Shown here: one piece after another, positions 36,355-45,038 of the stretch | Numbering within the stretch: position 1 is the first letter of the stretch | Layout of the letters: every line of letters starts with the position of its first letter | The notes under the pieces: generated by a model | Seen by the model: only the letters and a program-made list of their open reading frames with translations | The model's database searches: none | What the model was told of the DNA's origin: nothing | Translations under genes and position numbers: made by a program | DNA from: Gracilimonas mengyeensis | GTDB lineage: Bacteria; Bacteroidota; Rhodothermia; Balneolales; Balneolaceae | Assembly: GCF_900182705.1 (NCBI RefSeq) | Contig: NZ_FXTP01000005.1 | Span: 62,001-126,000 of the forward strand | Length of the DNA stretch: 64,000 bases | Direction: 5' to 3'

Positions 36355-38580
36355 TTAAGCCTGAACATGCTCTACACCCTCTACATCATCTACGTGATCA
36401 TGGGCTTTGGGCCGGAAGCCACGCCAGTGAACTCGCCCATTAGAGTGATACTTTACGAAGCCTCTTTCCTCAAGCCTTGGGTTCAGCTTATTGTTTGAAA
36501 AGGGTACAAGACCGTTGTCACTACACCACATCTCATAAGTATGGCGGAACTCTTTGTTACTGCAGCTGTGTGTAACCCCTTCCTCGCAAGCTTCCTGCAA
36601 AAATGAGGACAGAATATCCATCTCCCCTCGGTATTTTAAGGTCTCTCGCCCCACAGATTCCGGGACCATTAATTTCCTTCCGTTTTCTTTCCACTCTTCA
36701 AAGCCTTCAAGCGCCCAGTTAAACACACCGGACAAATCCTTTTTCAGCTTTTCTTTTAATTCGCCATCCCGTTCTTTTTCGGAAAAGGTTCTACCAAACT
36801 TTATCAATCGAAGTCGTCTCCAGATCCCATCGTCGGTCCCAGTTATTAGTGGCTTATGGTTGCCAAACAACCAAAGCGTATGGGTTGGGGTAAAGTCGAA
36901 AAACTCTTGCCGAAGGAATCGGGCTGATATGGTATCCCCACCGGTGAGGTTTTTAACTTGGGCTTCGTCTAACTTTTTACCCTCTTGCACCTCGGATAGC
37001 AGCACAAAACGCTGGCCTTTCAATCGGGCCACATCATTGGGGATACCTGCATACCCATTGCGATCCATGATCATTTCGTTTTCGCCTTTACAAGCATACT
37101 CTCCAAGCATCTCCATGATGACTTCTACAAAGGTGGACTTTCCATTTTTCCCCTTTCCAAACAAAAAGAACAAACACTGTTCGGTTGTGAGGCCAGTCAT
37201 AGAGTACCCGACCGCCTGTTTCAGGAAATTGGCCATCTCTTGGTCGCCATTCATAATTTGTAAGACAAACTCTCTCCATCGCAGCCCATTTGCATTGGAA
37301 TCAAAGTTAAAGGCTAACTTTTTGGTGATGTAGAGATCGGGATTGTGCGTTAGCTTCCTACCATTTTTAAGGTCATAGGTTAGATTTTCGAGTGTAAGCT
37401 TAAGGGGGTATTGGTCTAAATCCTTTCCGCTTACTTTAACTCTCTTGTCTGTCTTTGCGAGGTTAAGAAAAGCATTAAGACTGGTACCCTTAGCTGATTT
37501 CTTTGCATGACGTTTCTTTTCTTTGGCAAGGTCTTCATCTTCAATGTCGCAAGCTTCGTCATACAATTCTTCAATCATCTTCTTGGCGTAGCTGGTAACG
37601 ATCAGCTCTTTGGGATCTCTCTTCCATCGGGTGCCGTCCCAAACCAACCAGCATTCGCTATCGGTGTCAAAGCAGACTACATCTGCATAACGCTCAACAA
37701 ACTCATTGGCATTGCCAAACTCAGTGTCCCATAGGCCGTATTCTATTTCGTTAGCATTAAGTGATGTCATACTACCTGTTGATGAATTTGGATCACGGCT
37801 GGCACTTCCGGCAATCACCTGGACTTCTGAGCTATCTAAAGGTGGGCTACAACGTTTAGCATTGATATCAAGGAGTTCTGATTCAATTTGTATGCGATTA
37901 GCTCCCTTTTTCCGGAGAAGAACGCCAAGTTCAAACAGTGTATTATTCCGTTCTCCTTCTGGAATAGGATCAGTGGAACTTAAACTGTGTTTTTTATCCT
38001 CTTTCTTTTGCTTAGTGGCAGGTTTGTTTAACGCTTGAATGAGTTTTTCTGGAAAAGCTTTGATCTCATCGAGTCCAATGAGCCAGTCATAAGTTTGTCC
38101 CGATTGATGCAAACAGCCAGGAGCGACTATATATCCGCCGTCTGTCTTGATATCCAGTCCATCACCAAGCTTTCCATTACTGTTTTTGATCTTTCCTTGA
38201 CCGGGATACCGGTAGTAGAAATGATTACCTCCACCTCCTGTAATAATAGTAGTGGTTTGCGTAAAATTACCGAGCCTCTCTTCCAATTCATCGAGCGACT
38301 TCTCTCCTCCATGGCGAGGATCTACATCTAAAACGACTAAGTTTGATAGCTCTCCACAAACAATACCAATATTAGCTTCCGGCCAACTCCGCCACCATTC
38401 CCTGACTTGATTTGGGTTGTTGGTTGCATTGTTGGGCCAGTCGCTAATTCGAGGGTGTTTACCTTGACTTCCACATGACCTACCACAGGAACACCCGTCG
38501 TTTTCCTGGGGAGTGTGAAGCGGAATAATGTGAAATCCTTTATCAACGAGATCTAATGCTGTGTTTAATGTGCTGCTCAT
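36355..38580 (-). CDS. Prim-Pol primase / D5-like SF3 helicase replication protein
   Basis: The N-terminus is a bifunctional primase-polymerase (AEP) domain: 'GKHPRISDWPNNATNNPNQV', 'ANIGIVCGELSNLVVLDVD' with catalytic D85 and D87, and 'GGGGNHFYYRYPG'. The C-terminal half is a D5/SF3 helicase with Walker A 'FGKGKNGKSTFVEVI' (about 475-489), 'RLKGQRFVLLSEVQEGKKLDEAQVKNLTGGDTISARFL' in outline, and 'WLFGNHKPLITGTDDGIWRRLRLIKF'. At 741 residues it is a complete initiator/primase/helicase of the kind carried by phages, satellites and plasmids. It suggests the island can replicate after excision. It is the third gene of the minus-strand module. Confidence 0.92.
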   Translation of the reverse strand: MSSTLNTALDLVDKGFHIIPLHTPQENDGCSCGRSCGSQGKHPRISDWPNNATNNPNQVREWWRSWPEANIGIVCGELSNLVVLDVDPRHGGEKSLDELEERLGNFTQTTTIITGGGGNHFYYRYPGQGKIKNSNGKLGDGLDIKTDGGYIVAPGCLHQSGQTYDWLIGLDEIKAFPEKLIQALNKPATKQKKEDKKHSLSSTDPIPEGERNNTLFELGVLLRKKGANRIQIESELLDINAKRCSPPLDSSEVQVIAGSASRDPNSSTGSMTSLNANEIEYGLWDTEFGNANEFVERYADVVCFDTDSECWLVWDGTRWKRDPKELIVTSYAKKMIEELYDEACDIEDEDLAKEKKRHAKKSAKGTSLNAFLNLAKTDKRVKVSGKDLDQYPLKLTLENLTYDLKNGRKLTHNPDLYITKKLAFNFDSNANGLRWREFVLQIMNGDQEMANFLKQAVGYSMTGLTTEQCLFFLFGKGKNGKSTFVEVIMEMLGEYACKGENEMIMDRNGYAGIPNDVARLKGQRFVLLSEVQEGKKLDEAQVKNLTGGDTISARFLRQEFFDFTPTHTLWLFGNHKPLITGTDDGIWRRLRLIKFGRTFSEKERDGELKEKLKKDLSGVFNWALEGFEEWKENGRKLMVPESVGRETLKYRGEMDILSSFLQEACEEGVTHSCSNKEFRHTYEMWCSDNGLVPFSNNKLNPRLEERGFVKYHSNGRVHWRGFRPKAHDHVDDVEGVEHVQA

Positions 38581-38591
38581 TGTTATCCCTC

Positions 38592-38876
38592 CTACCGGTA
38601 AGCTTTTATCATGTTATCACGTAAAAACTTTTCGATACCTTCACGAGGGTAAAGGATGACTCTCCCTTCTCTTGTATAAGGGATTTTACCCTCATCCCGG
38701 TAATTCTGAATGGTTCGGCGGGAAACATTCATCATTTCCATTACTTCATCGGTGCTTAGCCAATCCTTTTTAGTATTGGCGTAGGCAGGAAGCTGCTCTT
38801 TAACAGCCTCCTTTACCGCCGAAGCAATTTGGTTGAGGGTATTTTCATCCAATTGTATGGTTATAGAACTCTTCAT
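38592..38876 (-). CDS. Helix-turn-helix (MerR/excisionase-like) DNA-binding protein
   Basis: The 94-residue protein has a C-terminal winged-helix/excisionase-type domain 'WLSTDEVMEMMNVSRRTIQNYRDEGKIPYTREGRVILYPREGI' in outline. A short helical segment precedes it. It resembles the small HTH proteins in Bacteroidota mobile elements that serve as excisionases or promoter regulators. Its place between the integrase side and the primase gene fits control of excision and replication. The DNA target is not visible. Confidence 0.88.
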   Translation of the reverse strand: MKSSITIQLDENTLNQIASAVKEAVKEQLPAYANTKKDWLSTDEVMEMMNVSRRTIQNYRDEGKIPYTREGRVILYPREGIEKFLRDNMIKAYR

Positions 38877-38951
38877 AGTGAACTTGAATTTTATTGTTAG
38901 TAATTAAGTGCACTTGAAGGTATTGGGTGAAGGTTAAACGCCCCACTCGGT

Positions 38952-39866
38952 CTATGAGCTAATGTTCTCGCTGAGCAAGCTTAATTCATTGTAGATTTTG
39001 TCGCGATGTCTTCTGGCCCTATCGGCAAGAACTTTAGGTTCATCTGGGAAATCTTCAGGTTTCAATCCTAAGGCATTCAATTCAGATTCAATGATGCTAT
39101 GTGCTTCTTTATGAGAGTATCTACTTTTCTCTACTAAGGAATTGAAACGAAGCTTAATAGCGGGATCTACTAAATGCCCCATATTAAGAAGGTTACTGAG
39201 GTCCTTATCTATTACCCGATCAAGTGAAAATTCAAATCCATCCCAATTTCTGGTCACAAAATCCTCACAACTTGGAAATGACCCTTGTTCAAATAAACAG
39301 CGCATAGCACATGACATGCCAAGGTGTTGAGCGAATAGCATACAAAGTTGATCCAAGAGACTTTCAACATTAGACAAGACTTCCGTAATGAAATCATTGT
39401 AACTCCCAAAAGGATGGCCAATTTTATCTGCTTTGAACTTCGAAAAGTTCAAACCTTTTTTAGTGCAGTCAATGCCTAAAGCATAAAGGTAGTTTTCCCT
39501 GACCTCTTTCCATATCTTTAGAATCCTAAGAAGTTGAACTGCGTTTTTCTCCTCAAGTTCAGCTTCTTTTGTTTCAAATACACCAATTGCATTGTCAAAA
39601 ATATTTCTGATTTCTTGAAATTTAATGCTACAACGTTCATAAAGAGTGTTCTTGTGTTCTTCGGCAGCTTGGACAATTAACAAGTAGCTATTCCCATGAT
39701 CACCGCTATTATACCTTTCAATATCTTGTTTGAAATTTAGCCAATTCTTCTCGAATGATTTATAGTATTTGTTGTCATCCGTTGGAGTAAGTGAGAAATA
39801 ACCGTCTATGGAGTTTTTAATTTCTTGTTCTGTAGGGATGTAATTAACTAGTTCTTTAGGTTTCAT
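38952..39866 (-). CDS. Unknown 304-residue protein between the HTH gene and the integrase
   Basis: I do not recognise a family. The protein is soluble, mostly helical and charged ('FKQDIERYNSGDHGNSYLLI', 'FETKEAELEEKNAVQLLRILKIWKEV'), with several cysteines in the middle ('LFAQHLGMSCAMRCLFEQGSFPSCEDF'). No signal peptide, membrane helix or known catalytic motif is evident. It starts 23 bases after the integrase stop and ends 75 bases before the HTH gene. This is a position where elements often hold anti-phage or accessory genes, so a defence or superinfection role is possible but unproven. Confidence 0.7.
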   Translation of the reverse strand: MKPKELVNYIPTEQEIKNSIDGYFSLTPTDDNKYYKSFEKNWLNFKQDIERYNSGDHGNSYLLIVQAAEEHKNTLYERCSIKFQEIRNIFDNAIGVFETKEAELEEKNAVQLLRILKIWKEVRENYLYALGIDCTKKGLNFSKFKADKIGHPFGSYNDFITEVLSNVESLLDQLCMLFAQHLGMSCAMRCLFEQGSFPSCEDFVTRNWDGFEFSLDRVIDKDLSNLLNMGHLVDPAIKLRFNSLVEKSRYSHKEAHSIIESELNALGLKPEDFPDEPKVLADRARRHRDKIYNELSLLSENISS

Positions 39867-39889
39867 GATTTGTATCGTTTTTTTAAGGT

Positions 39890-41122
39890 TTAGTTAAAAA
39901 GTTCTTCTACCGTCTCGTCTAAGTGGTCTTCACCAAGGGATTCGAGGTAATTCATAGTGGTATCTACACTGGAGTGACCCAGCATGTCTTTTATATCCAG
40001 CAGTCTTACATTTTTCTTGTTAGCCAGCTGGGCAAAAGAATGGCGGGCAATGTGAGTGGTAATGTTTTCATTGATCTCCGTTAAGCTCCTTATGTCTTTG
40101 AGGTACTTGTTGACCAAGGCTGTCTTCGAGGAGATCTGTTTGGATAAAAAGTTCTTATCACTGTAATCCTTACGATTGTCTAAAAGTGGGAATACAAAGT
40201 GATTGGGCTTTGGCTTTCCTTGGCCTCGGTAGTGGTTAAGAATCTGAAGGGCTTGGTCTGTGAGCTTCAGGTAAATTCGCTTTCCGGTTTTTCTCATATC
40301 ATAATCGAGATACCCATCTCTTACCGAGCTCCATGTCAGTGTAACCGCATCTCCGAAACGCATTCCCCGACAGTAGTAGGCAAATAGAAAAATATTCTTG
40401 GAGTCGAAAATTCGAGTCCCCGGCTTTAGCTCAAGATTTTCAATAGCTCTAATCTCATTCTGAGTAAGTTTCGATTTTGTGACCGGTTCAGAAGGGATTT
40501 TATAAATTCGGAAAGGGTACATATCGGCAGCTATCTTGCCCTCATTGATGGCAACATTGAATACCCTTTTGATCTTCTTCATATTGTTACCTACGGTATT
40601 TATTGCATTCCCGTATTCCGAAATCAGGTACGTTTCAAAACGACGAAGGAACTGTACATCAATGTCATCAAAGTAGATTCTCTTTTTCGGCCAGAAGTCC
40701 CTGAGTTTATTTAGCACGGTTCCATAGTTCTTGTACCTCTGTAGTGACCCTTGCTGTTTGAACCCGGTTCTTAACTCTTCGGCAAAGCTTAGAAATTCAA
40801 CTCGCCCTGTTTTCTTAATCCCATCTAAAGATCCTGTCTCAAGAACCTTCTGCATTAAGTCTATATCAGCTGCCGGTTTGAATTGCTTTAGCTCCAGAAT
40901 TAATGTGTCGCAGTCCAGTTTCTTAACTCGCAGGTAGCGATTGATCTTGTCGTGGCGAGGGTGTGACTTTCGCACGACCTGTTTTTCTTGGTTCCAATGC
41001 TCTTTCTCTATGTCGATATCCAATCGTACATATCGAGATTCCCTTTCATGGGTGAGACGGAGATATAGTGGGTTACCATTCTTGTTCTTGCGAGACTTTA
41101 AATAGTATGAAAGTGTGGTCAT
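39890..41122 (-). CDS. Tyrosine recombinase (phage/ICE-type integrase)
   Basis: Integrase of the Bacteroidota SAM-like type, 410 residues. The N-terminal arm-binding domain is 'LSYYLKSRKNKNGNPLYLRLTHERE', followed by the core-binding SAM-like domain and then the catalytic domain with R255 ('CRGMRFGDAVTLTW'), H357-x-x-R360 ('THIARHSFA'), H383 ('LGHSS') and the nucleophile Y392 ('MNYLES'). All catalytic residues are present, so it should be active. It presumably inserted the island into tRNA-Arg, although it lies about 13.4 kb from the right attachment site and 15 kb from the left one. Confidence 0.95.
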   Translation of the reverse strand: MTTLSYYLKSRKNKNGNPLYLRLTHERESRYVRLDIDIEKEHWNQEKQVVRKSHPRHDKINRYLRVKKLDCDTLILELKQFKPAADIDLMQKVLETGSLDGIKKTGRVEFLSFAEELRTGFKQQGSLQRYKNYGTVLNKLRDFWPKKRIYFDDIDVQFLRRFETYLISEYGNAINTVGNNMKKIKRVFNVAINEGKIAADMYPFRIYKIPSEPVTKSKLTQNEIRAIENLELKPGTRIFDSKNIFLFAYYCRGMRFGDAVTLTWSSVRDGYLDYDMRKTGKRIYLKLTDQALQILNHYRGQGKPKPNHFVFPLLDNRKDYSDKNFLSKQISSKTALVNKYLKDIRSLTEINENITTHIARHSFAQLANKKNVRLLDIKDMLGHSSVDTTMNYLESLGEDHLDETVEELFN

Positions 41123-41275
41123 ATCAGTACGTCTAATTATCGATGTTGTTATGCAGTAAAGCTTACTGTATATTTACAAAGAAGCAAGAGGTTTCTCTAA
41201 AAAATCTCTGAAAATAGATTTTCGCCCTTTAAGGAAGCCTAAAGGCATTAATTCAAACGAAAAACCAAGATTGGA

Positions 41276-41521
41276 ATGGAACTATATAAAAGACTTGAAC
41301 TGCCAGATCCCAAATTTAAGCGTCACGATTACATCACCGACCACAAAGGACAATCCTTTGAAATACGATTTTTCGAATGGGATTTTGAAAGAGAGGAATA
41401 CTACTATTTTCCAATGCCGGACACTTTTGCAGGGAAGATTTATGAAGGGGATGCTAAGTTAACTGATCCTCCTAAGGATACCAGTATGGTTGTGTATGAG
41501 TTGTTGTTTGGAGAGAAATAG
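41276..41521 (+). CDS. Small hypothetical protein upstream of the McrB-like gene
   Basis: This 81-residue ORF fits neatly in the gap between the divergent integrase and the mcrB-like gene. Its sequence is acidic and aromatic ('FEIRFFEWDFEREEYYYFPMPDTFAGKIYEGDAK'). I recognise no family. Its protein-like composition and position argue for a real gene, but no functional clue is visible. Confidence 0.5.
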   Translation: MELYKRLELPDPKFKRHDYITDHKGQSFEIRFFEWDFEREEYYYFPMPDTFAGKIYEGDAKLTDPPKDTSMVVYELLFGEK

Positions 41522-41615
41522 AGATGCATTTATATCAGCATATACAACAGAATTTAAAAGACTCCTATTGCCATAGTTTTTTAATAAATTGTTTATTCCT
41601 TATGATTTAGTAAGA

Positions 41616-44600
41616 ATGAAGCAAATACTGATAAGAATGAATGATGAAGATCAAAAATTTACGTGGGTACAAACACATAAAGAACTGGTTGAGTATCTTA
41701 AGGATAAAGAGGATGACCAAGAGGTTTTAATAAAATTACTTAGTGATGCAGGTATTACTGGCTTGCATGATGAGGAGATAAAGGGGACCCGAAAAGATTT
41801 AGAAGAAATAGATCCGTTTACCTTTTTCTGCTTTATAAATAAATATCCCAGAAGGAGAATCAAGATACTCCAGAATATTGCTGATCAATTAGACATCACT
41901 ATCCCAGAAGATGACTTAGGTGTACCCTCAGCACAGGGCCAAAAAGTAATGATGTTTCCATTCAGTTATGATCGTAAGGATAACGAGATTTCAGCATTGT
42001 GGAGGTTTTTCTTTGATGCATTACTTGATAGCATAGATGATTTCCAATTCAGTGAAATTCTTAATCAGTATGGCGTTGGACCAGTTAAAATAACTGAGGC
42101 ACTATTTTACATTGATCCGGAAAACTATTTTCCAATTAATGGCCCGACCAAACCTTACCTAAGAAGTGTTTTGGAAATAGAGCCAACCTTTGAAAGCTAC
42201 ACGGAATATCAAGCCATATTAGAAGAAGTACGCCAAAAAACAGAAACTCCTTTTTACGAGCTCTCCCACATTGCTTGGGAATGGAATAATAGATACAAAG
42301 CAATGATAGAAAAATGGGAAAACTTACAACAAGATTACAAAGTGCATCGGAAAGAAAACGGTTTGGTTGATGAAATTTATAAATGGGAAGCCGTTCAGCA
42401 TTTTCAGGATACTTTTGATCTTGAAGCTGATGATTTTGCTGCGAACCTTAAAGATGCCATTTCAAAATCTTACAACCTCGTTTATCAAAACTCAAAAGGT
42501 TTTATAATCAAGGCCGCTACCTACTTTCCGGAAGAGGTACGGAAGATGTTCCGCCTCCTTTATAATGAAGAAGAATCTCTGGAGCAACGGCTCTTGGATT
42601 TTGAGGGGCAGGCAGAGGAATTAGTCCCAAAAGTATCTGAAGCTCACGGTAAAGAACTGAATCATCAGCAGGATGAGCGGACCCTCTCCTTTTATCTGAC
42701 GATGCGATTCCCGGAACAATATCCCATATATAAAGACGACGTCTACCAATATTTGCTGTCAGAAGTAGCCAACCAGGAAAGTAAAAGTGCTGGAGAGAAA
42801 TATCTTCATTACCTGGAACTGGCTGGGGAGTTAGTTCCCACTATTGAAGAAGATCAAGAGCTTGTAAAAACAGTTCGGAATCAGCTCAGCGAGGACTGCT
42901 ATACCGGCGAACAAAAGTGGCTGATCTTTCAGGATATTCTTTGGGTGAATATGCGGGGAAACACAGAGTCAAATTATTGGCTGTTTCAGGGTAATCCTTC
43001 CGTATTTGATATTGAACAATCATTAAAGGATGGAGCCTTAAGTAGTTGGAGGGTAAATGCGCATAAAGATAAAATTAGGCCGGGCGATAAAGTGATCTTG
43101 TGGGTATCCGGTAATAAGCGTGGATGTTACGCTTTGGGTGAAGTAGAATCTGAGGTCCAAGAAAATACAGCCAAAGAAGATGAGCTCCCCTACTATAAGG
43201 AACATGATAAAGAAAACGGCTTTGATCAGGTTGAGTTAAAAATTACCCATAACCTTGCAAATAATCCCATTACCTACGATCAGATCAAGAATGTTCCGGA
43301 GTTGGCAGATCTAAAAATTGGAAATCAGGGAACTAACTTTTCGGCAACAAAAGAAGAGTATGATGCTTTGTTAGCTACAGCCAAGGTAAAGCTCAATACA
43401 AAAAGATATTGGTTGTACTCACCGGGCCCCAATGCAAATAAGTGGGAGGAATTTCACTCTGATGGAGTTATGCGATTAGGTTGGGAGGATTTGGGAGACC
43501 TTGCTCAATATGATTCAAAAGATGAGATAGTAAAAGCACTTCAAGATTTATTTGATACAGATAGCTCTAAGAAGAATGATGCTACTGCCAATTGGGAGTT
43601 TCTTCATGAAATAAAAATTGGAGATGCTGTTATAGCTAAGAAAGGACGAAGCGAATATATCGGATATGGGATAGTGGAATCCGAATATTTCTATGAAGAG
43701 TCTCGCGATAATTTTAAATCAACACGAAAGGTTAACTGGTTTAAAAAGGGATCTTGGGAAGAGCCAAAAGGAGATAATGTTGTAAAGACTTTAACTGATA
43801 TCACTCCTTATCCTGATTATGTAGCTCGCATCAAAAAAATTATGGGAATAGAGGAAAGTAAAATGCTTAAAAAAGAAATAAACTACCCACTCAACACCAT
43901 TTTCTATGGCCCTCCGGGAACTGGTAAAACATATAATACCATTAAGCGGGCTGCTGAAATTGTGGAAGACCGAAGGATCGAAAATTATGTGGAAGCAAAA
44001 GAGATATTTAATGACCAGCTGGGAGAGACCATCGAATTCATCACCTTCCATCAAAACTATAGCTACGAAGATTTTATTCAGGGATTGAGACCTGATATTG
44101 AAAACAGTCAGCAGCTTACCTTTGAACGTACTGACGGTATTTTTAAGAAATTGGCTGATAATGCTTTAAAAAACTGGAAAGCGTCCAGATCTCCTCAAAC
44201 AAAAAAGCAATCATTTGAACGCGTTTTCAATGAATATATCCAGCCTCTTGTGGAAGGAGAAGTGGAAGAGCTTGAAGTACAGATGAAGCGAGTATCCTAT
44301 TACATTACAGCGGTAACGGATAAATCGATAGAATTTAGAAAGTCCAATGGTGCAACTTCTCACACATTGAGTATTAATACATTGCGGAAAATGTATGAGG
44401 CTGAGTCAGTATTAGAGATACAGGGTCTTTCATCTTACTACTCACCATTATTGGAGGAACTCCTGGACATTGGGAAGTCTCCCGGTGAGACGGAGCAAGT
44501 GGATCTTAAAAACTATGTGATCATTATTGATGAAATTAACAGGGCAAATATCTCAAGAGTTTTTGGTGAGCTAATTACACTTATAGAACCTGATAAGCGC

Positions 44601-45038
44601 CTTGGCCGAGAATTACATATTCCAGCTAAACTACCATCCGGCGAATCATTTTCTGTACCAGAAAACCTTTATATCATTGGTACGATGAACACGGCTGATA
44701 AGTCTATTGCACTGTTAGATATTGCACTACGACGCCGGTTTGATTTTGAGGCGATGTATCCAGAGTATATCATCGAAGATCAGCAGATCTACGATGTCGA
44801 TGTTTTGAAAATGATCAATGAGCGCATCATAAAACTAAAGGGGCACGATTTTCAGATTGGTCACAGCTATTTTATGGATGAGGAGCTCAGCCTAAAGAAA
44901 CGAATGAACCGGAAAGTAATCCCTTTACTACTGGAATATTTTATGAACGATGAGAAGGAGGTTAAAGATATCCTGAGTCATGCTGGACTTGAAGTAGAGG
45001 ATAATAGCTGGCCGCTTCGAATTACAGGCAAGAAATGA
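41616..45038 (+). CDS. McrB-like AAA+ GTPase of a modification-dependent (type IV) restriction system, with EVE-like domain
   Basis: The ATG at 41616 is preferred; an in-frame ATG at 41589 adds nine residues. The N-terminal ~440 residues match no family I can name ('PVKITEALFYIDPENYFPINGPTKPYL' is a recognisable block of McrB-like proteins). Next comes an EVE/PUA-like module ('YWLFQGNPSVFDIEQSLKDGALSSWRV...RPGDKVILWVSGNKRGCYALGEV'), then a second related module ('RYWLYSPGPNANKWEEF...GYGIVESEYFY'). The C-terminal AAA+ domain has Walker A 'FYGPPGTGKTYNTI' near residue 765, 'VIIIDEINRANISRVFGELITLIE' and 'IIGTMNTADKSIALLDIALRRRF'. EVE domains bind modified bases. It drives the McrC nuclease, whose gene overlaps it by 4 bases. 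Confidence 0.92.
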   Translation: MKQILIRMNDEDQKFTWVQTHKELVEYLKDKEDDQEVLIKLLSDAGITGLHDEEIKGTRKDLEEIDPFTFFCFINKYPRRRIKILQNIADQLDITIPEDDLGVPSAQGQKVMMFPFSYDRKDNEISALWRFFFDALLDSIDDFQFSEILNQYGVGPVKITEALFYIDPENYFPINGPTKPYLRSVLEIEPTFESYTEYQAILEEVRQKTETPFYELSHIAWEWNNRYKAMIEKWENLQQDYKVHRKENGLVDEIYKWEAVQHFQDTFDLEADDFAANLKDAISKSYNLVYQNSKGFIIKAATYFPEEVRKMFRLLYNEEESLEQRLLDFEGQAEELVPKVSEAHGKELNHQQDERTLSFYLTMRFPEQYPIYKDDVYQYLLSEVANQESKSAGEKYLHYLELAGELVPTIEEDQELVKTVRNQLSEDCYTGEQKWLIFQDILWVNMRGNTESNYWLFQGNPSVFDIEQSLKDGALSSWRVNAHKDKIRPGDKVILWVSGNKRGCYALGEVESEVQENTAKEDELPYYKEHDKENGFDQVELKITHNLANNPITYDQIKNVPELADLKIGNQGTNFSATKEEYDALLATAKVKLNTKRYWLYSPGPNANKWEEFHSDGVMRLGWEDLGDLAQYDSKDEIVKALQDLFDTDSSKKNDATANWEFLHEIKIGDAVIAKKGRSEYIGYGIVESEYFYEESRDNFKSTRKVNWFKKGSWEEPKGDNVVKTLTDITPYPDYVARIKKIMGIEESKMLKKEINYPLNTIFYGPPGTGKTYNTIKRAAEIVEDRRIENYVEAKEIFNDQLGETIEFITFHQNYSYEDFIQGLRPDIENSQQLTFERTDGIFKKLADNALKNWKASRSPQTKKQSFERVFNEYIQPLVEGEVEELEVQMKRVSYYITAVTDKSIEFRKSNGATSHTLSINTLRKMYEAESVLEIQGLSSYYSPLLEELLDIGKSPGETEQVDLKNYVIIIDEINRANISRVFGELITLIEPDKRLGRELHIPAKLPSGESFSVPENLYIIGTMNTADKSIALLDIALRRRFDFEAMYPEYIIEDQQIYDVDVLKMINERIIKLKGHDFQIGHSYFMDEELSLKKRMNRKVIPLLLEYFMNDEKEVKDILSHAGLEVEDNSWPLRITGKK

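Noticed and set aside
41123-41275. A second attachment site next to the integrase
   Set aside because: No copy of the tRNA 3' end or other direct repeat with the left end was found there.
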